A DNA stretch of 64,000 bases from Kiritimatiellaceae bacterium (lineage in GTDB: Bacteria; Verrucomicrobiota; Kiritimatiellia; Kiritimatiellales; Tichowtungiaceae), in the NCBI GenBank assembly GCA_013141415.1, contig JABFQY010000001.1, positions 310,001-374,000 on the forward strand. The letters are read 5' to 3'. The translations under genes were made by a program, and so were the position numbers. The notes under the pieces were generated by a model. The model was not told the origin of the DNA. It did not search any database and saw nothing but the letters and a program-made list of their open reading frames with translations. Shown in pieces: positions 1-8,933 of this stretch (its first letter is position 1; every line of letters starts with the position of its first letter).

Positions 1-447
1 AAGGATGCCGCCGGGTTCCTTGGGCACCTTGAAGAGGTTCAGGAAAATGTTTTTTCGCGGGAAGGCGAACATGTCGAACTCGGCGCGCGGCCTGAAATCG
101 GCATGTCGGATGTCAGCATCTTTGATTTAATCAGTGCACTGAATCAGGCGCTGGATCGCGCGCCGAAAGAAGAACTGAACGAAATTTTCGCCGAGCAGTT
201 CACGGTCAGCGAAAAAGTGGACTACCTTTTGGAAACGACAAAAAACGGCAAACCGCTGACGCTGGGCCGTCTGTTCCGCGGGATGCGCTCGCGCCAGGAA
301 ATCGTTTGTACGTTTCTCGCTGTGCTGGAGCTGATGAAACTCAACCGGCTGGCGGCGCGGCAGGATAATCATTTCGGTGAAATTGTCATTGAGCAGGTGG
401 AGGGCGGCGAGTCCGAACCGGTTTTGCAGGAGAATGAACAACCATGA
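1..447 (+). CDS. scpA: Segregation and condensation protein A, C-terminal part (cut by window edge)
   Basis: ScpA is the kleisin subunit that bridges the SMC heads in the bacterial condensin complex with ScpB. The reading frame is open from base 1, so the gene begins outside the window; an internal ATG at 103 is probably not the start. The visible 148 residues include the winged-helix end of the kleisin (FAEQFTVSEKVDYLL, then a helix ending VLELMKLNRLAARQ), which in the family binds SMC. The stop overlaps the start of scpB by 4 bases (ATGA), the usual scpA-scpB coupling, and this neighbour makes the assignment firm. Confidence 0.9.
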   Translation, partial: KDAAGFLGHLEEVQENVFSREGEHVELGARPEIGMSDVSIFDLISALNQALDRAPKEELNEIFAEQFTVSEKVDYLLETTKNGKPLTLGRLFRGMRSRQEIVCTFLAVLELMKLNRLAARQDNHFGEIVIEQVEGGESEPVLQENEQP

Positions 448-1136
448 GCAATATTGAAGTACTTCCTGAACTCAAACAGATTATCGGCTCGCTGCTGTTC
501 GCGGCGAAGAAACCGATGACTTCCAAGGAGCTGCGCAAGGTGCTGACCGATGCAGGCGCCGGCTACGGAGGTTCTTACGAACAGTTTTCCGCCATCAAGG
601 AGGACGAAATCGTTTCCGCCGTCGAGGAACTGAAAAACGAGCTGGCGCGCAGCAGTAGCGGTTTGTGCATTGCTGAAATAGCGCACGGCTACCGGTTGCA
701 GAACGAAATCAACTGCGGCCCATGGGTGCGCACGTTGCTCGACAAAGACCACGCTGCCCGGCTTTCCAAGCCCGCGCTTGAAACGCTGGCCATCATCGCT
801 TACCGCCAGCCGATCCTGCGTTCTGAGATTGAATCGGTGCGCGGCGTCGCAGTTGATCAGGTTCTCCGCAATCTGGTCGAAATGCAGTTGGTCAAGGTGG
901 TCGCCCGCAGTGACCTGCCGGGCCGTCCGTGGCTTTTCGGAACGACCCAGCGCTTCCTCGAACACTTCGGCCTGCGGGCGCTCGACGAGATGCCCGGTAT
1001 GGAAGAACTGAAGCGGATGGAAAAACCAGAGCGGACAAAAACTTTCCCTGCGATGGAAAAAGAGCTAGAACTGCGGGCGGAACAGGCGGAAACGGAGGGC
1101 GATCATGAGTCTGGAGAAGCTGAGGAAGCAGATTGA
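444..1136 (+). CDS. scpB: Segregation and condensation protein B
   Basis: ScpB dimerises and binds the ScpA kleisin in the SMC-ScpAB complex that organises and segregates the chromosome. The 230-residue product has the two winged-helix domains of the family. The second contains the conserved ETLAIIAYRQPILRSEIESV stretch around residues 112-131, followed by GRPWLFGTTQRFLEHFGL. A charged, Glu-rich tail follows residue 190. The ATG overlaps the scpA stop by 4 bases. The 3' end overlaps the start of pheA by 32 bases, so all three are probably one transcript. Confidence 0.95.
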   Translation: MSNIEVLPELKQIIGSLLFAAKKPMTSKELRKVLTDAGAGYGGSYEQFSAIKEDEIVSAVEELKNELARSSSGLCIAEIAHGYRLQNEINCGPWVRTLLDKDHAARLSKPALETLAIIAYRQPILRSEIESVRGVAVDQVLRNLVEMQLVKVVARSDLPGRPWLFGTTQRFLEHFGLRALDEMPGMEELKRMEKPERTKTFPAMEKELELRAEQAETEGDHESGEAEEAD

Positions 1137-2166
1137 CGGTCTCGATGCGGAGCTGGTGAAGCTCCTCAACGAGCGGATCAAAGTCGCGCTCGAAATCGGG
1201 AAAACCAAAAAAGAGCAAGGCGGCGAAATTTATGTTCCGTCCCGCGAGAAAGCCGTCTTTGACCGGATTGCCGCGCTGAATAACGGCCCGCTCCCCGCCG
1301 AGTCGGCGCGCGCCATCTACCGCGAAATCATGTCGGCCGCACTGGCACTGGAAAGCAATCTGAAGATTGCTTATCTCGGCCCTCCGGCCACATTCACGCA
1401 TCAGGCGGCGCACGCCAAGTTCGGCGCCAGCGTCGATTACCATCCGGTCGGCACCATCACCGATGTGTTCACCGCCGTCGAGCGCGGAACCGCCGACTAC
1501 GGCGTCGTACCGATTGAAAACTCCATCGAAGGTGCGGTTACGCACACCTTCGATCAGTTCACCGGAACGCCGCTCAAAATCTGTGCGGAAATTTATCTGC
1601 CAGTCGCGCTTTATCTGCTCGCCTCCGTACCGAAGGAAAAAATCACGCGGGTTTGCAGTAAGCAGGAAGCCATCGGCCAGTGCCGCCGCTGGCTCAGCGA
1701 AAATCTTTCCGGCGTGGAAATGGATGCGGTCAACAGTACTGCGCTGGCCGCTGAAATGGCTGCGAAAAGTGACTGCGCCGCCATTGCCAGCGCGCTGGCC
1801 GCCGACCTCTACGGTCTGAACGTCATCGCCGATAATATTCAGGACTCCAGCGGCAACACGACCCGCTTTCTGGTCATCGGTAAAAAATACAGCGAACCGA
1901 CCGGTGAAGATAAAACATCGATCTACTTCGGCATCAAGGACGAAGTCGGCGCTCTGCACGACGCGCTCGACGCGCTCAAAATTAACCGGATCAATATGAC
2001 CAAGATTGAGTCTCGCCCCAGCAAAAACAAGGCGTGGGAATACTATTTCTTCGTCGACTTCGAAGGCCATGCGGACGATCCGCATGTGAAGGACGCCCTC
2101 AAAGCGCTCTCAAAGCACTGTGCCGTGCTCAATATTCTCGGTTCATATCCGAAAGCAGAAATGTAA
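1105..2166 (+). CDS. pheA: Bifunctional chorismate mutase / prephenate dehydratase (P-protein)
   Basis: Converts chorismate to prephenate and then to phenylpyruvate in phenylalanine biosynthesis. Residues 1-85 form an AroQ chorismate mutase helical domain (LRKQIDGLDAELVKLLNERI). Residues 90-265 are the prephenate dehydratase domain with the ENSIEGAVTHTFD signature. Residues 270-353 are an ACT domain carrying the ESRPS Phe-binding motif, so feedback inhibition by phenylalanine is expected. GGAGGG at 1094-1099 lies 5 bases before the ATG, which supports this start despite the 32-base overlap with scpB. A hisC-family aminotransferase two genes downstream could finish the pathway. Confidence 0.96.
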   Translation: MSLEKLRKQIDGLDAELVKLLNERIKVALEIGKTKKEQGGEIYVPSREKAVFDRIAALNNGPLPAESARAIYREIMSAALALESNLKIAYLGPPATFTHQAAHAKFGASVDYHPVGTITDVFTAVERGTADYGVVPIENSIEGAVTHTFDQFTGTPLKICAEIYLPVALYLLASVPKEKITRVCSKQEAIGQCRRWLSENLSGVEMDAVNSTALAAEMAAKSDCAAIASALAADLYGLNVIADNIQDSSGNTTRFLVIGKKYSEPTGEDKTSIYFGIKDEVGALHDALDALKINRINMTKIESRPSKNKAWEYYFFVDFEGHADDPHVKDALKALSKHCAVLNILGSYPKAEM

Positions 2167-2185
2167 ATGTTCAAGGGATGGAAGA

Positions 2186-3376
2186 ATGAGTGACTTTTTT
2201 CCGGAGTTCGGAGCCGCAGAAGCACCGTCTCCGTCGCGTTTTCTGAAACGGGATGGATCGGGCGATAAGCTGAAACTTTCGGTCGGCGTGGTGGCTTGGA
2301 ATGAAGAATCCGGTATCGTGCAGGCCTTGGAATCTGTTCTTAAGCAGACCATTTTTCGCAACGCGGCTGGATCGGGCTTTGAAACAGAATTAATTGTTAT
2401 CGCCAACGGCTGCACCGATTCCACCGTCGAAGTGACGGCGGAGTTTTTCGAAAAGGCCCGCCGCGAATTTCCGGAGAATGGTACAGTTTCCCTGCGGCTT
2501 GAAACAGTTCCTGAAGCGGGCTTTGCCAATGCCTGGAACCTGCTGGCGCATACCTACAGCCGGGCCGACGCCGACTTCATCTATTTCGTCAACGCCGACA
2601 TTGTTATTGATCAGGACGACGCGTTTGAGTGGATGCTCAACGAGCTTCAGAAAGATTCCGGTATGCAGGTCGTTTCGCCGGTCGGTCGCAAACACATTGA
2701 AGCGGCGAAATGCCGAACTTTCTGCGACCGGCTGAATTTGGCCGTCACTCGCTTCACGGAAAAAAACCAGACGGCACAGGTGCGCGGACACTGCTTCTGC
2801 GCACGCGCCGCCGCAATGCGCTCCGTCTGGCTCCCTAAATATTTCCCCGGCGCGGTGGACGGCTGTTTCAAGCGGATGATTGTCAGCAATATGGCATCGA
2901 CGCAGGACAAACCGATGCGGATTGGTCTCGCACGCAATGCCGCCTATACCTTTGAAGCGTATCGTACGTTCACCGATATTTATCATCGCCGTGTGCGTCT
3001 CTTTGTTGGGCAGACCTTTATTGAAACACTCATGAGCCATCTCAAGACGATGCGTACGGAACAGCCGAATCTTAATTTAATGGCTTACCTGCGCGCACGC
3101 GACGAGACTGACCCGTCGTGGCTGCACCGCCTCGTCCAGCTCAACATCCACGTGAACGGACTCTACGCAACGATGCCGTCGCCGTGGTTCCGCTTCCGCT
3201 TCTGGAAAAACCCGAAGATCGGAACGGTTAAAAAACTCGGCATGCTTCCGGTGGCCGTCATGGCCTTTATTTTTGACATCCCCGTTATTCTTTCCGCCGC
3301 ATGGCGCCTTAAAACCGGTCGCATTTCCGATGTCTGGAAATTTGCGAGAAATAAAATGAGAGCCCCTGTCGCGTGA
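2186..3376 (+). CDS. Glycosyltransferase family 2 protein
   Basis: A 396-residue GT-A fold transferase. Residues 29-45 give the GT2 nucleotide-binding start (SVGVVAWNEE), followed by NGCTDST and the acidic FVNADI motif near residue 140, which stands in for the DxD metal site. A hydrophobic segment near residues 352-372 (MLPVAVMAFIFDIPVILSAAW) probably anchors it at the inner membrane. The ATG at 2186 follows AAGGGA by 8 bases and lies 19 bases after pheA; an upstream in-frame ATG at 2120 lies inside pheA and is less likely. The stop overlaps the next start. Acceptor and donor cannot be read from the sequence, and its place between two aromatic amino-acid genes is odd. Confidence 0.8.
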   Translation: MSDFFPEFGAAEAPSPSRFLKRDGSGDKLKLSVGVVAWNEESGIVQALESVLKQTIFRNAAGSGFETELIVIANGCTDSTVEVTAEFFEKARREFPENGTVSLRLETVPEAGFANAWNLLAHTYSRADADFIYFVNADIVIDQDDAFEWMLNELQKDSGMQVVSPVGRKHIEAAKCRTFCDRLNLAVTRFTEKNQTAQVRGHCFCARAAAMRSVWLPKYFPGAVDGCFKRMIVSNMASTQDKPMRIGLARNAAYTFEAYRTFTDIYHRRVRLFVGQTFIETLMSHLKTMRTEQPNLNLMAYLRARDETDPSWLHRLVQLNIHVNGLYATMPSPWFRFRFWKNPKIGTVKKLGMLPVAVMAFIFDIPVILSAAWRLKTGRISDVWKFARNKMRAPVA

Positions 3377-4464
3377 TGCAAACGAACGAATGGATTTCCA
3401 GTGTGCCGGTTTACGAGCCGGGCAAACCGATTGAAGAGGTGGCGCGCGAACTCGGGTTCGCTGACATTTCCGAAATCATCAAAGTCGCTTCGAACGAAAA
3501 CGAACTCGGCCCGTCGCCGAAGGCGATGAAAGCGATGGCCGTCGCGGCGGCAGAAATGCACCGCTATCCTGACGGCGGATGCTTTTACCTGAAAGAAAAG
3601 CTGGCCGGAAAACTCGGTGTGAAACCGCAGAACCTGCTTTTCGGTAACGGCAGTAACGAGCTGATTGAATTCCTTGGCCACGTTTATCTTGGCGCCGGAA
3701 CCAATCTGGTCATGAGCGAAGGCGCTTTCGTCGTTTACCGCCTCGTCGCCATGCTCTTCAACGCGAAGGTGATTGCCGCGCCGATGAAGAAGTTCTCGCA
3801 CGACCTCGACGCAATGCTGGAGGCGGTGACGCCGGAAACCCGCATGGTGATCATCTGTAATCCGAATAATCCGACCGGCACCATTGTTTCGCCTGCCAAG
3901 ATCAAGGCCTTCCTGAAGAAACTTCCCGCGCATGTGCTGGCCGTTTTTGACGAAGCCTACTTTGAATTCATGCCCGACAGCTCGAAGCCCGATCTGGTCA
4001 AAGAAATCCAGAAGGGCAGAGAGAATGTCATCGTTCTGCGCACCTTCTCCAAAGCGTACGGACTGGCCGGACTGCGCATCGGCTACGCCGTCGGGCACGA
4101 AAAGCTGATCGCACTGCTCAACCGCGTCCGCCAGCCGTTCAACGTCAACGCCATGGCGCTGGCCGCCGCGCTCGCCGCGCTCGACGATGACAAACATTTA
4201 GAAAAAACGCGGAAGACAAATTTTCAGGGTCTGGAACTTTTCGCATCGAGTTTTTCCGCGCTCGGTCTGGCTTATGTTCCTTCGTATGCGAACTTCATTC
4301 TCGTTAAAACCGGTAACGGACGAAAAGTTTTCGGCGAACTGCAGAAACGCAAAGTTATCGTCCGCCCGATGGACGGCTACGGCTTGCCCGAATGGATTCG
4401 CATTACCGTTGGCACACCGGTTCAGAACCGAGTTGTTTTGAAAGCCCTCAAAGAGATCCTGTGA
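3376..4464 (+). CDS. hisC: HisC-family aminotransferase (histidinol-phosphate or aromatic)
   Basis: A fold-type I PLP enzyme of 362 residues, the normal size for HisC. It contains NPNNPTGT, the DEAYFEF segment that holds the PLP-pyridine Asp, and the lysine motif TFSKAYGLAGLRIGY. HisC transfers the amino group from glutamate to imidazole-acetol phosphate, and close paralogues also make Phe and Tyr. No other histidine genes are nearby while pheA is, so a role in aromatic amino acids is plausible. A GTG at 3373 is an alternative start; ATG at 3376 is chosen. It overlaps the preceding glycosyltransferase stop by one base. Confidence 0.88.
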   Translation: MQTNEWISSVPVYEPGKPIEEVARELGFADISEIIKVASNENELGPSPKAMKAMAVAAAEMHRYPDGGCFYLKEKLAGKLGVKPQNLLFGNGSNELIEFLGHVYLGAGTNLVMSEGAFVVYRLVAMLFNAKVIAAPMKKFSHDLDAMLEAVTPETRMVIICNPNNPTGTIVSPAKIKAFLKKLPAHVLAVFDEAYFEFMPDSSKPDLVKEIQKGRENVIVLRTFSKAYGLAGLRIGYAVGHEKLIALLNRVRQPFNVNAMALAAALAALDDDKHLEKTRKTNFQGLELFASSFSALGLAYVPSYANFILVKTGNGRKVFGELQKRKVIVRPMDGYGLPEWIRITVGTPVQNRVVLKALKEIL

Positions 4465-4835
4465 AAAGAATTTTTACCGCAATGAATAGGCGGCTGGAAA
4501 AAGTGGCGGCGGACGAAGTGGCGGCGGTGCTCGCGGCACTGCCGAAGCCACTGGCCGGGCCGGCGAAGCAGGTGCCGGTTTTGTTTAAGGCACAACCTGA
4601 TCCGGACGACGGACTGGAAGATGATCTGCTTGGCCTTTTCACCGGCCCGGAACTCGCCTGTGCGGGAGACGAGCCGATGCCGCCGCAAATCATCCTGTTT
4701 CTTGCAAATCTCTGGGACGAAGCAGAAGGGAATGAATCCGCCTTCCGGAACGAGGTTCGCATCACCTATCTGCACGAATTAGGCCATTACCTCGGCCTCG
4801 ACGAAGACGACTTGTTTAAGCGCGGGTTAGAATAA
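4461..4835 (+). CDS. Metallopeptidase-like (zincin fold) small protein
   Basis: A 124-residue protein resembling the small MMP-like zincin family (PF06262 type). The C-terminal third holds the zinc motif HELGHYLGLDEDD, in which HExxH supplies two ligands and the catalytic Glu. Upstream is the hydrophobic PPQIILFLANLWDEA strand and helix typical of this family. Function in the family is poorly defined. A GTG at 4461 overlaps the hisC stop (GTGA) and suggests translational coupling; ATG at 4482 is the alternative. It is last in the operon, facing the oppositely oriented sulfatase gene. Confidence 0.78.
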   Translation: MKRIFTAMNRRLEKVAADEVAAVLAALPKPLAGPAKQVPVLFKAQPDPDDGLEDDLLGLFTGPELACAGDEPMPPQIILFLANLWDEAEGNESAFRNEVRITYLHELGHYLGLDEDDLFKRGLE

Positions 4836-4870
4836 ATTCGCTTCCGGAAATCGACCGGATACGCCCGTCT

Positions 4871-6661
4871 CTATTCCAGTGAGGTTACCTCGACGGATCG
4901 CATGCCCGTCTGACGGGAGTCACTTCCCAGAACGGCTTCAAGCATCGCCGGACCTTTGGGCAGGTGAATCTTCGGCAGTACAACGATCGTTTCGCCGGCG
5001 GGGATTTTCTGCTGAAGCCTAACATCCGCCAGCGTGAGTTTGGCGGTGGACGGCTGTTTCGTTTTCTCGAAGCGCAGTGTGATCTTGTAATCGCCAGCCC
5101 GCCGGACATCCACCTGCCAATAGCCCGCACCCACCGGCGTCCAGCGCGCGCCCTGCACACGCCAGTCCTGGCGGGTCAGCAGTACATTTTTCTGTTCCGG
5201 CGCGCCGATATAGATACGCGGCGGCACCGTGTAATCTCTGGCTCCGGTGACGTCCTTAAACCAGGCTTCGTAATCGCGCCGCATCTGCATGACGACATCT
5301 GGAGTCGGCGCAGCGATGTTATTCATTTCCAGCGGATCGATTTCACGGTTGTAGAGTTCAAAATCCGATTGTCCGGCTTCCAGACGAAAAGCGCTCTTCG
5401 GCTGTACCAGCTTGTACTGTTGTGAGATCGCGGCACAAGCCCGGTTCATCTCTGGCATGTCGCCGCGATGCCACTGAAAATAGATCGTACGGTCAGGCCA
5501 GTTGGTGGCATTGCCCGTCAGCAAAGGCAGAAGGCTGAGGCCGTCCAGTTTCACGCCTTCCGGTTTTTCCGCACGACACAGATCAAGCAGTGTCGGCAGT
5601 ACATCAATGTGCGCGGTCAGCCGGTCTATGGACTGACCGGCCCGGAAATGTCCCGGCCAGTACGCAAAAAACGGCACGCGGATTCCGCCTTCATGGGTGC
5701 TGTGCTTGAGGTCGAGCTGGCCGCCGTTGTAGCGCATCTGTTCCGGGCCGTTATCGCTCATGAAAATCACAACGGTATTTTCAGCAAGCTTGAGCTGATC
5801 CAGACGGTTCAGCAGACGGCCGATGTTGTCATCCAGGCATTCGACCATTGCGTAAACGCGGGCGGTGGTTTCATGGTCGAATTTCGGAACGGGGTGGCCG
5901 CCGGTCTGCGGAACGCGCAGATCGGCGTCTTTATAGTGCGCATAATATTTTTCCGGCACCTGTAACGGGATGTGCGGCGCATTATAGGGCAGATAGATAA
6001 AGAACGGCTGATCCGTTTTCTTTTCTATGAAAGCAAGCGCCGCGTCGGTGAGGACATCGGTGATGTAGCCCTTCGTTCGAGTCCACTCTCCGTTGTGCTG
6101 AAGCCATGGATCGAAATAAGCGCCGTTGGGGCTGATCTCGAACGGCGCGTCGCCGCCTTGCGCCAGCCCGCCGCCGTTCATGACGAGCGATTCCTGAAAA
6201 CCTTTGTCCATCGCTCTCATCGGGTGGTTGTCACCCAGATGCCACTTACCGAAAATGCCGGTACGGTATCCGGCGGTGCCGAGCATTTGGGCAACGGTTG
6301 TTTCGTCGGGAAACATCATTGAACGCCCGTTGCATGTGTCCACGACGCCGGTACGGTAATAGTAACGTCCGGTCATCAGGCTGGCCCGCGTGGGTGAGCA
6401 GACCGGGTTGACGTGGAACTGCTCGAAACGGACTCCTTCGCGCGCCAGACGATCAATATTCGGTGTGCGGATTTTGGGATTATTGTTGAACCCGATGTCG
6501 CCGAAGCCTTGATCGTCGGTGAGAATCAGGATCACGTTCGGTCGTTCACCACCGGGCGCAACCGGCTTTTCGAGAGGCAGGGAATGTTGTTCCGCTGTCA
6601 CGCTGCCCGCCAGACCAAGACCGAGGATTTTTACAAGGTTAAGGCTTAAGCTAAGTTTCAT
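4871..6661 (-). CDS. Secreted sulfatase (arylsulfatase family, S1 type)
   Basis: Hydrolyses sulfate esters, probably on sulfated polysaccharides or glycoconjugates. After a signal peptide (about residues 1-23, ending SVTA) come the metal-binding ILTDDQG (Asp49, Asp50) and CSPTRASLMTGR. Cys88 in the latter would be converted to formylglycine by a sulfatase-modifying enzyme not seen here. The FMSDNGPE motif lies near residue 300. A C-terminal beta-rich domain after about residue 470 is extra. The ATG at 6661 is preceded by GGAG; an upstream in-frame TTG has no ribosome site. It is third in a likely operon with a secreted esterase and a carbohydrate-binding-like protein, which suggests glycan breakdown. 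Confidence 0.92.
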   Translation of the reverse strand: MKLSLSLNLVKILGLGLAGSVTAEQHSLPLEKPVAPGGERPNVILILTDDQGFGDIGFNNNPKIRTPNIDRLAREGVRFEQFHVNPVCSPTRASLMTGRYYYRTGVVDTCNGRSMMFPDETTVAQMLGTAGYRTGIFGKWHLGDNHPMRAMDKGFQESLVMNGGGLAQGGDAPFEISPNGAYFDPWLQHNGEWTRTKGYITDVLTDAALAFIEKKTDQPFFIYLPYNAPHIPLQVPEKYYAHYKDADLRVPQTGGHPVPKFDHETTARVYAMVECLDDNIGRLLNRLDQLKLAENTVVIFMSDNGPEQMRYNGGQLDLKHSTHEGGIRVPFFAYWPGHFRAGQSIDRLTAHIDVLPTLLDLCRAEKPEGVKLDGLSLLPLLTGNATNWPDRTIYFQWHRGDMPEMNRACAAISQQYKLVQPKSAFRLEAGQSDFELYNREIDPLEMNNIAAPTPDVVMQMRRDYEAWFKDVTGARDYTVPPRIYIGAPEQKNVLLTRQDWRVQGARWTPVGAGYWQVDVRRAGDYKITLRFEKTKQPSTAKLTLADVRLQQKIPAGETIVVLPKIHLPKGPAMLEAVLGSDSRQTGMRSVEVTSLE

Positions 6662-6701
6662 TTTATTCTCCAATACAAGGGTAGAAGTGAATCGTCTTCA
6701 T

Positions 6702-7349
6702 TTAATGGGTTGATGTCGCCGCCGAGCCGGTTTCGGAAATCACAAACGTGATGTCGTCAACGAGGATTTCGCTGTCGGTGTCGTTGACGAGAAAATGGAA
6801 GTTGTAAACGTTATTGCTGGTGACCGGCATGTCGTTTATGACGCACTCGCGCCACACGGAGTCACACTTGCCTGCGCCTTTATTGTGCTGAGGATAGGTC
6901 AAGAATCCCTTGGGAACCATTGTCCACGGGGAATGGTTTAGAAAGGCCTCGAACCGCGCAAAGACCTTTGAGTCAGCGCCATCCGCCCGGCCGCTCCGCA
7001 CCCAGAATTTGATCTGCATTTTGGTCGCACCTAGAGCATAAACGTCAGCGCCGGTTGTCGTAATTGGCGCGATGATCCGGTCGAACTTCGGCTTTACAGC
7101 CCCGACGGTATCGGCCTTGATTCTCATGCATCCGGGGGCGTTGTGTCCGTTTATTTTGTCCCATGTGACAATATTGTTTGTGCTAACAGACCAGTCGTGG
7201 CCGTTATTGAGCAGGAGCATTTTAGTTGTTGTCGTGATGGGCGCAGAAAAGTCGCCATTGTAAATGTAGTTGGTTTGCGCCGACGACACCGAAGCAGAAA
7301 CGCCGAGTGCGAGCATGATCGCGCGAAACGCTTTTCCTGAGAGAGACAT
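6702..7349 (-). CDS. Secreted protein of unknown function, carbohydrate-binding-like
   Basis: A 215-residue exported protein. Residues 1-24 are a signal peptide ending SVSSAQ. The mature part starts NYIYNGDFSAP, a pattern common at the start of family 4/9-type carbohydrate-binding or galactose-binding-like beta-sandwich domains, and ends with LVDDITFVIS, the usual last strand of such domains. No catalytic motif is visible. AGGAGG lies just before the ATG on the minus strand (7355-7360) and fixes this start over one 78 bases upstream. It lies 28 bases before the sulfatase. The binding role is inferred from pattern and context. Confidence 0.6.
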   Translation of the reverse strand: MSLSGKAFRAIMLALGVSASVSSAQTNYIYNGDFSAPITTTTKMLLLNNGHDWSVSTNNIVTWDKINGHNAPGCMRIKADTVGAVKPKFDRIIAPITTTGADVYALGATKMQIKFWVRSGRADGADSKVFARFEAFLNHSPWTMVPKGFLTYPQHNKGAGKCDSVWRECVINDMPVTSNNVYNFHFLVNDTDSEILVDDITFVISETGSAATSTH

Positions 7350-7423
7350 AAAAACCTCCTGTTTGCAGAGAATGATGTAACCCCGATTCCGGTGTCGTTT
7401 GTACAGCGGCCGGATAGGGCGGG

Positions 7424-8269
7424 TCAAGGACGTCGTGTTGCGACCGGCTCACCCGCCAGCTTCAGGATATATTCGCGCAGCAGCTTTTGCTCCGATGGCG
7501 GGAACGCATGGCCGGTGCCGGGCATTTCATGAGTGACCACTTTTTGAGATAACGCTGAAAGCTCCGCCGCCTTTTTCTGAAACTGATTAATGAATTCCTG
7601 CCGCCAATCCTGCCGGTCGTCGCCCCATGCCATATAGTAGGTCGCGTCTGCCGGAGCAATGACCGGATCGATTTCATCGCCGCCTTCAATGAGGAAAAAA
7701 TTCCTGAAATACTTCAGGAGCCCGTCGCGGGTTTCCGGATGGCTCAACAGGGCGGCGGTGGTATTCGCCCCGTTGGAAAAACCGCCGATAAAACACCGGC
7801 GCGGGTCGGCATTCGGAATCATCTCAAAAGCCGCCGCAAGCAGTACCTTATACTGGGCCCAGATAAACCCGGCTTCCGACGGAGCAATGTACATACGCGA
7901 CCACTTGTTCGATCCGTTCTCAGCCAACGGGTCAAGGTGTTCCAGAAAAAGCGGCAGACTGATGCAGATGAAATCCCGGTCGCCGAAAATTCTGCGGACG
8001 GGTTGCGCTGAGAGTCCGCTGTGGCCTTGTGATCCGCCCATGAACAGGACAACCGGATAACTTTTGGTCGCATCGTAATCCAGCGGAAAAGAAACGGACA
8101 CCGCGGGCGGCTCGTCAATTCCTCGTATTTTTTTAAACAGCGTGTCCGGCAGTTCCGGAAACGTTTTTGTCTTCTCTATTCCTTGGAACGGCAACTCTTC
8201 GCCGGATACCGCCTGTGAAAACATGAAAACAAACAGCACAGCACCCAACGATCTAACAAGCGTCTGCAT
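7424..8269 (-). CDS. Secreted alpha/beta-hydrolase (esterase-like)
   Basis: A 281-residue exported hydrolase. Residues 1-23 form a signal peptide. The fold is marked by VVLFMGGSQGHSG (oxyanion region, residues 73-85), the nucleophile elbow GGFSNGAN with Ser165, and the likely catalytic His in GTGHAFPP near residue 258. It resembles the PHB-depolymerase/feruloyl-esterase type, but the substrate is not readable. It is first in the group esterase, carbohydrate-binding-like protein, sulfatase, which suggests removal of ester groups from a polysaccharide. Confidence 0.75.
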   Translation of the reverse strand: MQTLVRSLGAVLFVFMFSQAVSGEELPFQGIEKTKTFPELPDTLFKKIRGIDEPPAVSVSFPLDYDATKSYPVVLFMGGSQGHSGLSAQPVRRIFGDRDFICISLPLFLEHLDPLAENGSNKWSRMYIAPSEAGFIWAQYKVLLAAAFEMIPNADPRRCFIGGFSNGANTTAALLSHPETRDGLLKYFRNFFLIEGGDEIDPVIAPADATYYMAWGDDRQDWRQEFINQFQKKAAELSALSQKVVTHEMPGTGHAFPPSEQKLLREYILKLAGEPVATRRP

Positions 8270-8418
8270 AGGTTCCGCCCCTTCATCTCAGAATCGGTGA
8301 ATCATTAATCCGCGGAGCTGGTTTCTTCAAGGTCGCAGAACATGTATTCCTGATGACCATCTATGAACCGGCTGTCGCCTCGGCTATGCCGAAGATGATT
8401 TATTGGAGCGGGGAGCTT

Positions 8419-8480
8419 TTCTCGCAAAGGCGCAAAGACGCCAGGAAACTCTGCGGTCTCTGAATCTCTGCGAGGGTGAA
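8419..8480. repeat. Palindromic intergenic repeat, CTCGCAAAGGCGCAAAG type
   Basis: Lies in the 222-base gap between the YchJ-like gene and the esterase gene. The element starts TTCTCGCAAAGGCGCAAAG and ends CTCTGCGAGGGTGAA, so its ends are imperfectly inverted (CTCGCA/TGCGAG). Similar units recur between genes in many bacterial genomes. No promoter or small gene is evident in the rest of this gap. Confidence 0.5.
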
Positions 8481-8491
8481 ATTTTGGAAAA

Positions 8492-8887
8492 TTACTGAAT
8501 GGCTTCGGCGTAATACCAGATGCCGCGGACTTTCTTGAACAGCGAGCGCTCGTGGTGGCGGTCGGCACCGCGCGGGCCGATAAACTCGGCGATGAATTCA
8601 ACCGTGCCTTCGTTATCGGAACGTCCGCCGGCTCCAACCTGGAGCACATGCAGTTTCTGCCACGTCACCTGACCGATCCAGTCCCGGATTGATTCCGCCA
8701 GATCGGGTTCGCGCGACGCGGGCAGGGCGGTCTTCACCAGATAATCGACATTCTTCAAAACGTAGGCGGTATAGCGCGAACGCATCAGCGCCTCCGCCGT
8801 CGGTGCGCTTTGTTTTCCGGAAAGCCACTGCCCGCAACAGCCCTGAAAATTTTTCCCGCTCCCGCACGGGCATTCGATTATCTCCAT
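8492..8887 (-). CDS. ychJ: YchJ-like SEC-C motif protein
   Basis: A 131-residue protein of the YchJ (UPF0225) type. The N-terminus holds a zinc-binding SEC-C motif (CPCGSGKNFQGCCG, residues 6-19). It is followed by the conserved LMRSRYTAYVLKNVDYL segment and a central NTF2-like part (VEFIAEF). The family's biochemical role is unknown. It is 46 bases downstream of the AT-rich membrane protein gene on the same strand. The ATG at 8887 starts immediately before the SEC-C motif, as in other family members. Confidence 0.85.
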   Translation of the reverse strand: MEIIECPCGSGKNFQGCCGQWLSGKQSAPTAEALMRSRYTAYVLKNVDYLVKTALPASREPDLAESIRDWIGQVTWQKLHVLQVGAGGRSDNEGTVEFIAEFIGPRGADRHHERSLFKKVRGIWYYAEAIQ

Positions 8888-8933
8888 AGCAGATCCAAAT
8901 TTACTAGATTACGGGACTGACTTTTTTGCCTGA

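Noticed and set aside
892-2085. A 397-codon open frame on the minus strand opposite pheA
   Set aside because: It is the shadow of the pheA reading frame in high-GC sequence; its translation has no recognisable domain, and pheA motifs are intact.
8305-8649. A 114-codon frame between the esterase and YchJ genes
   Set aside because: It runs through the intergenic repeat and into ychJ in another frame; the peptide is of the kind produced by translating this repeat family.
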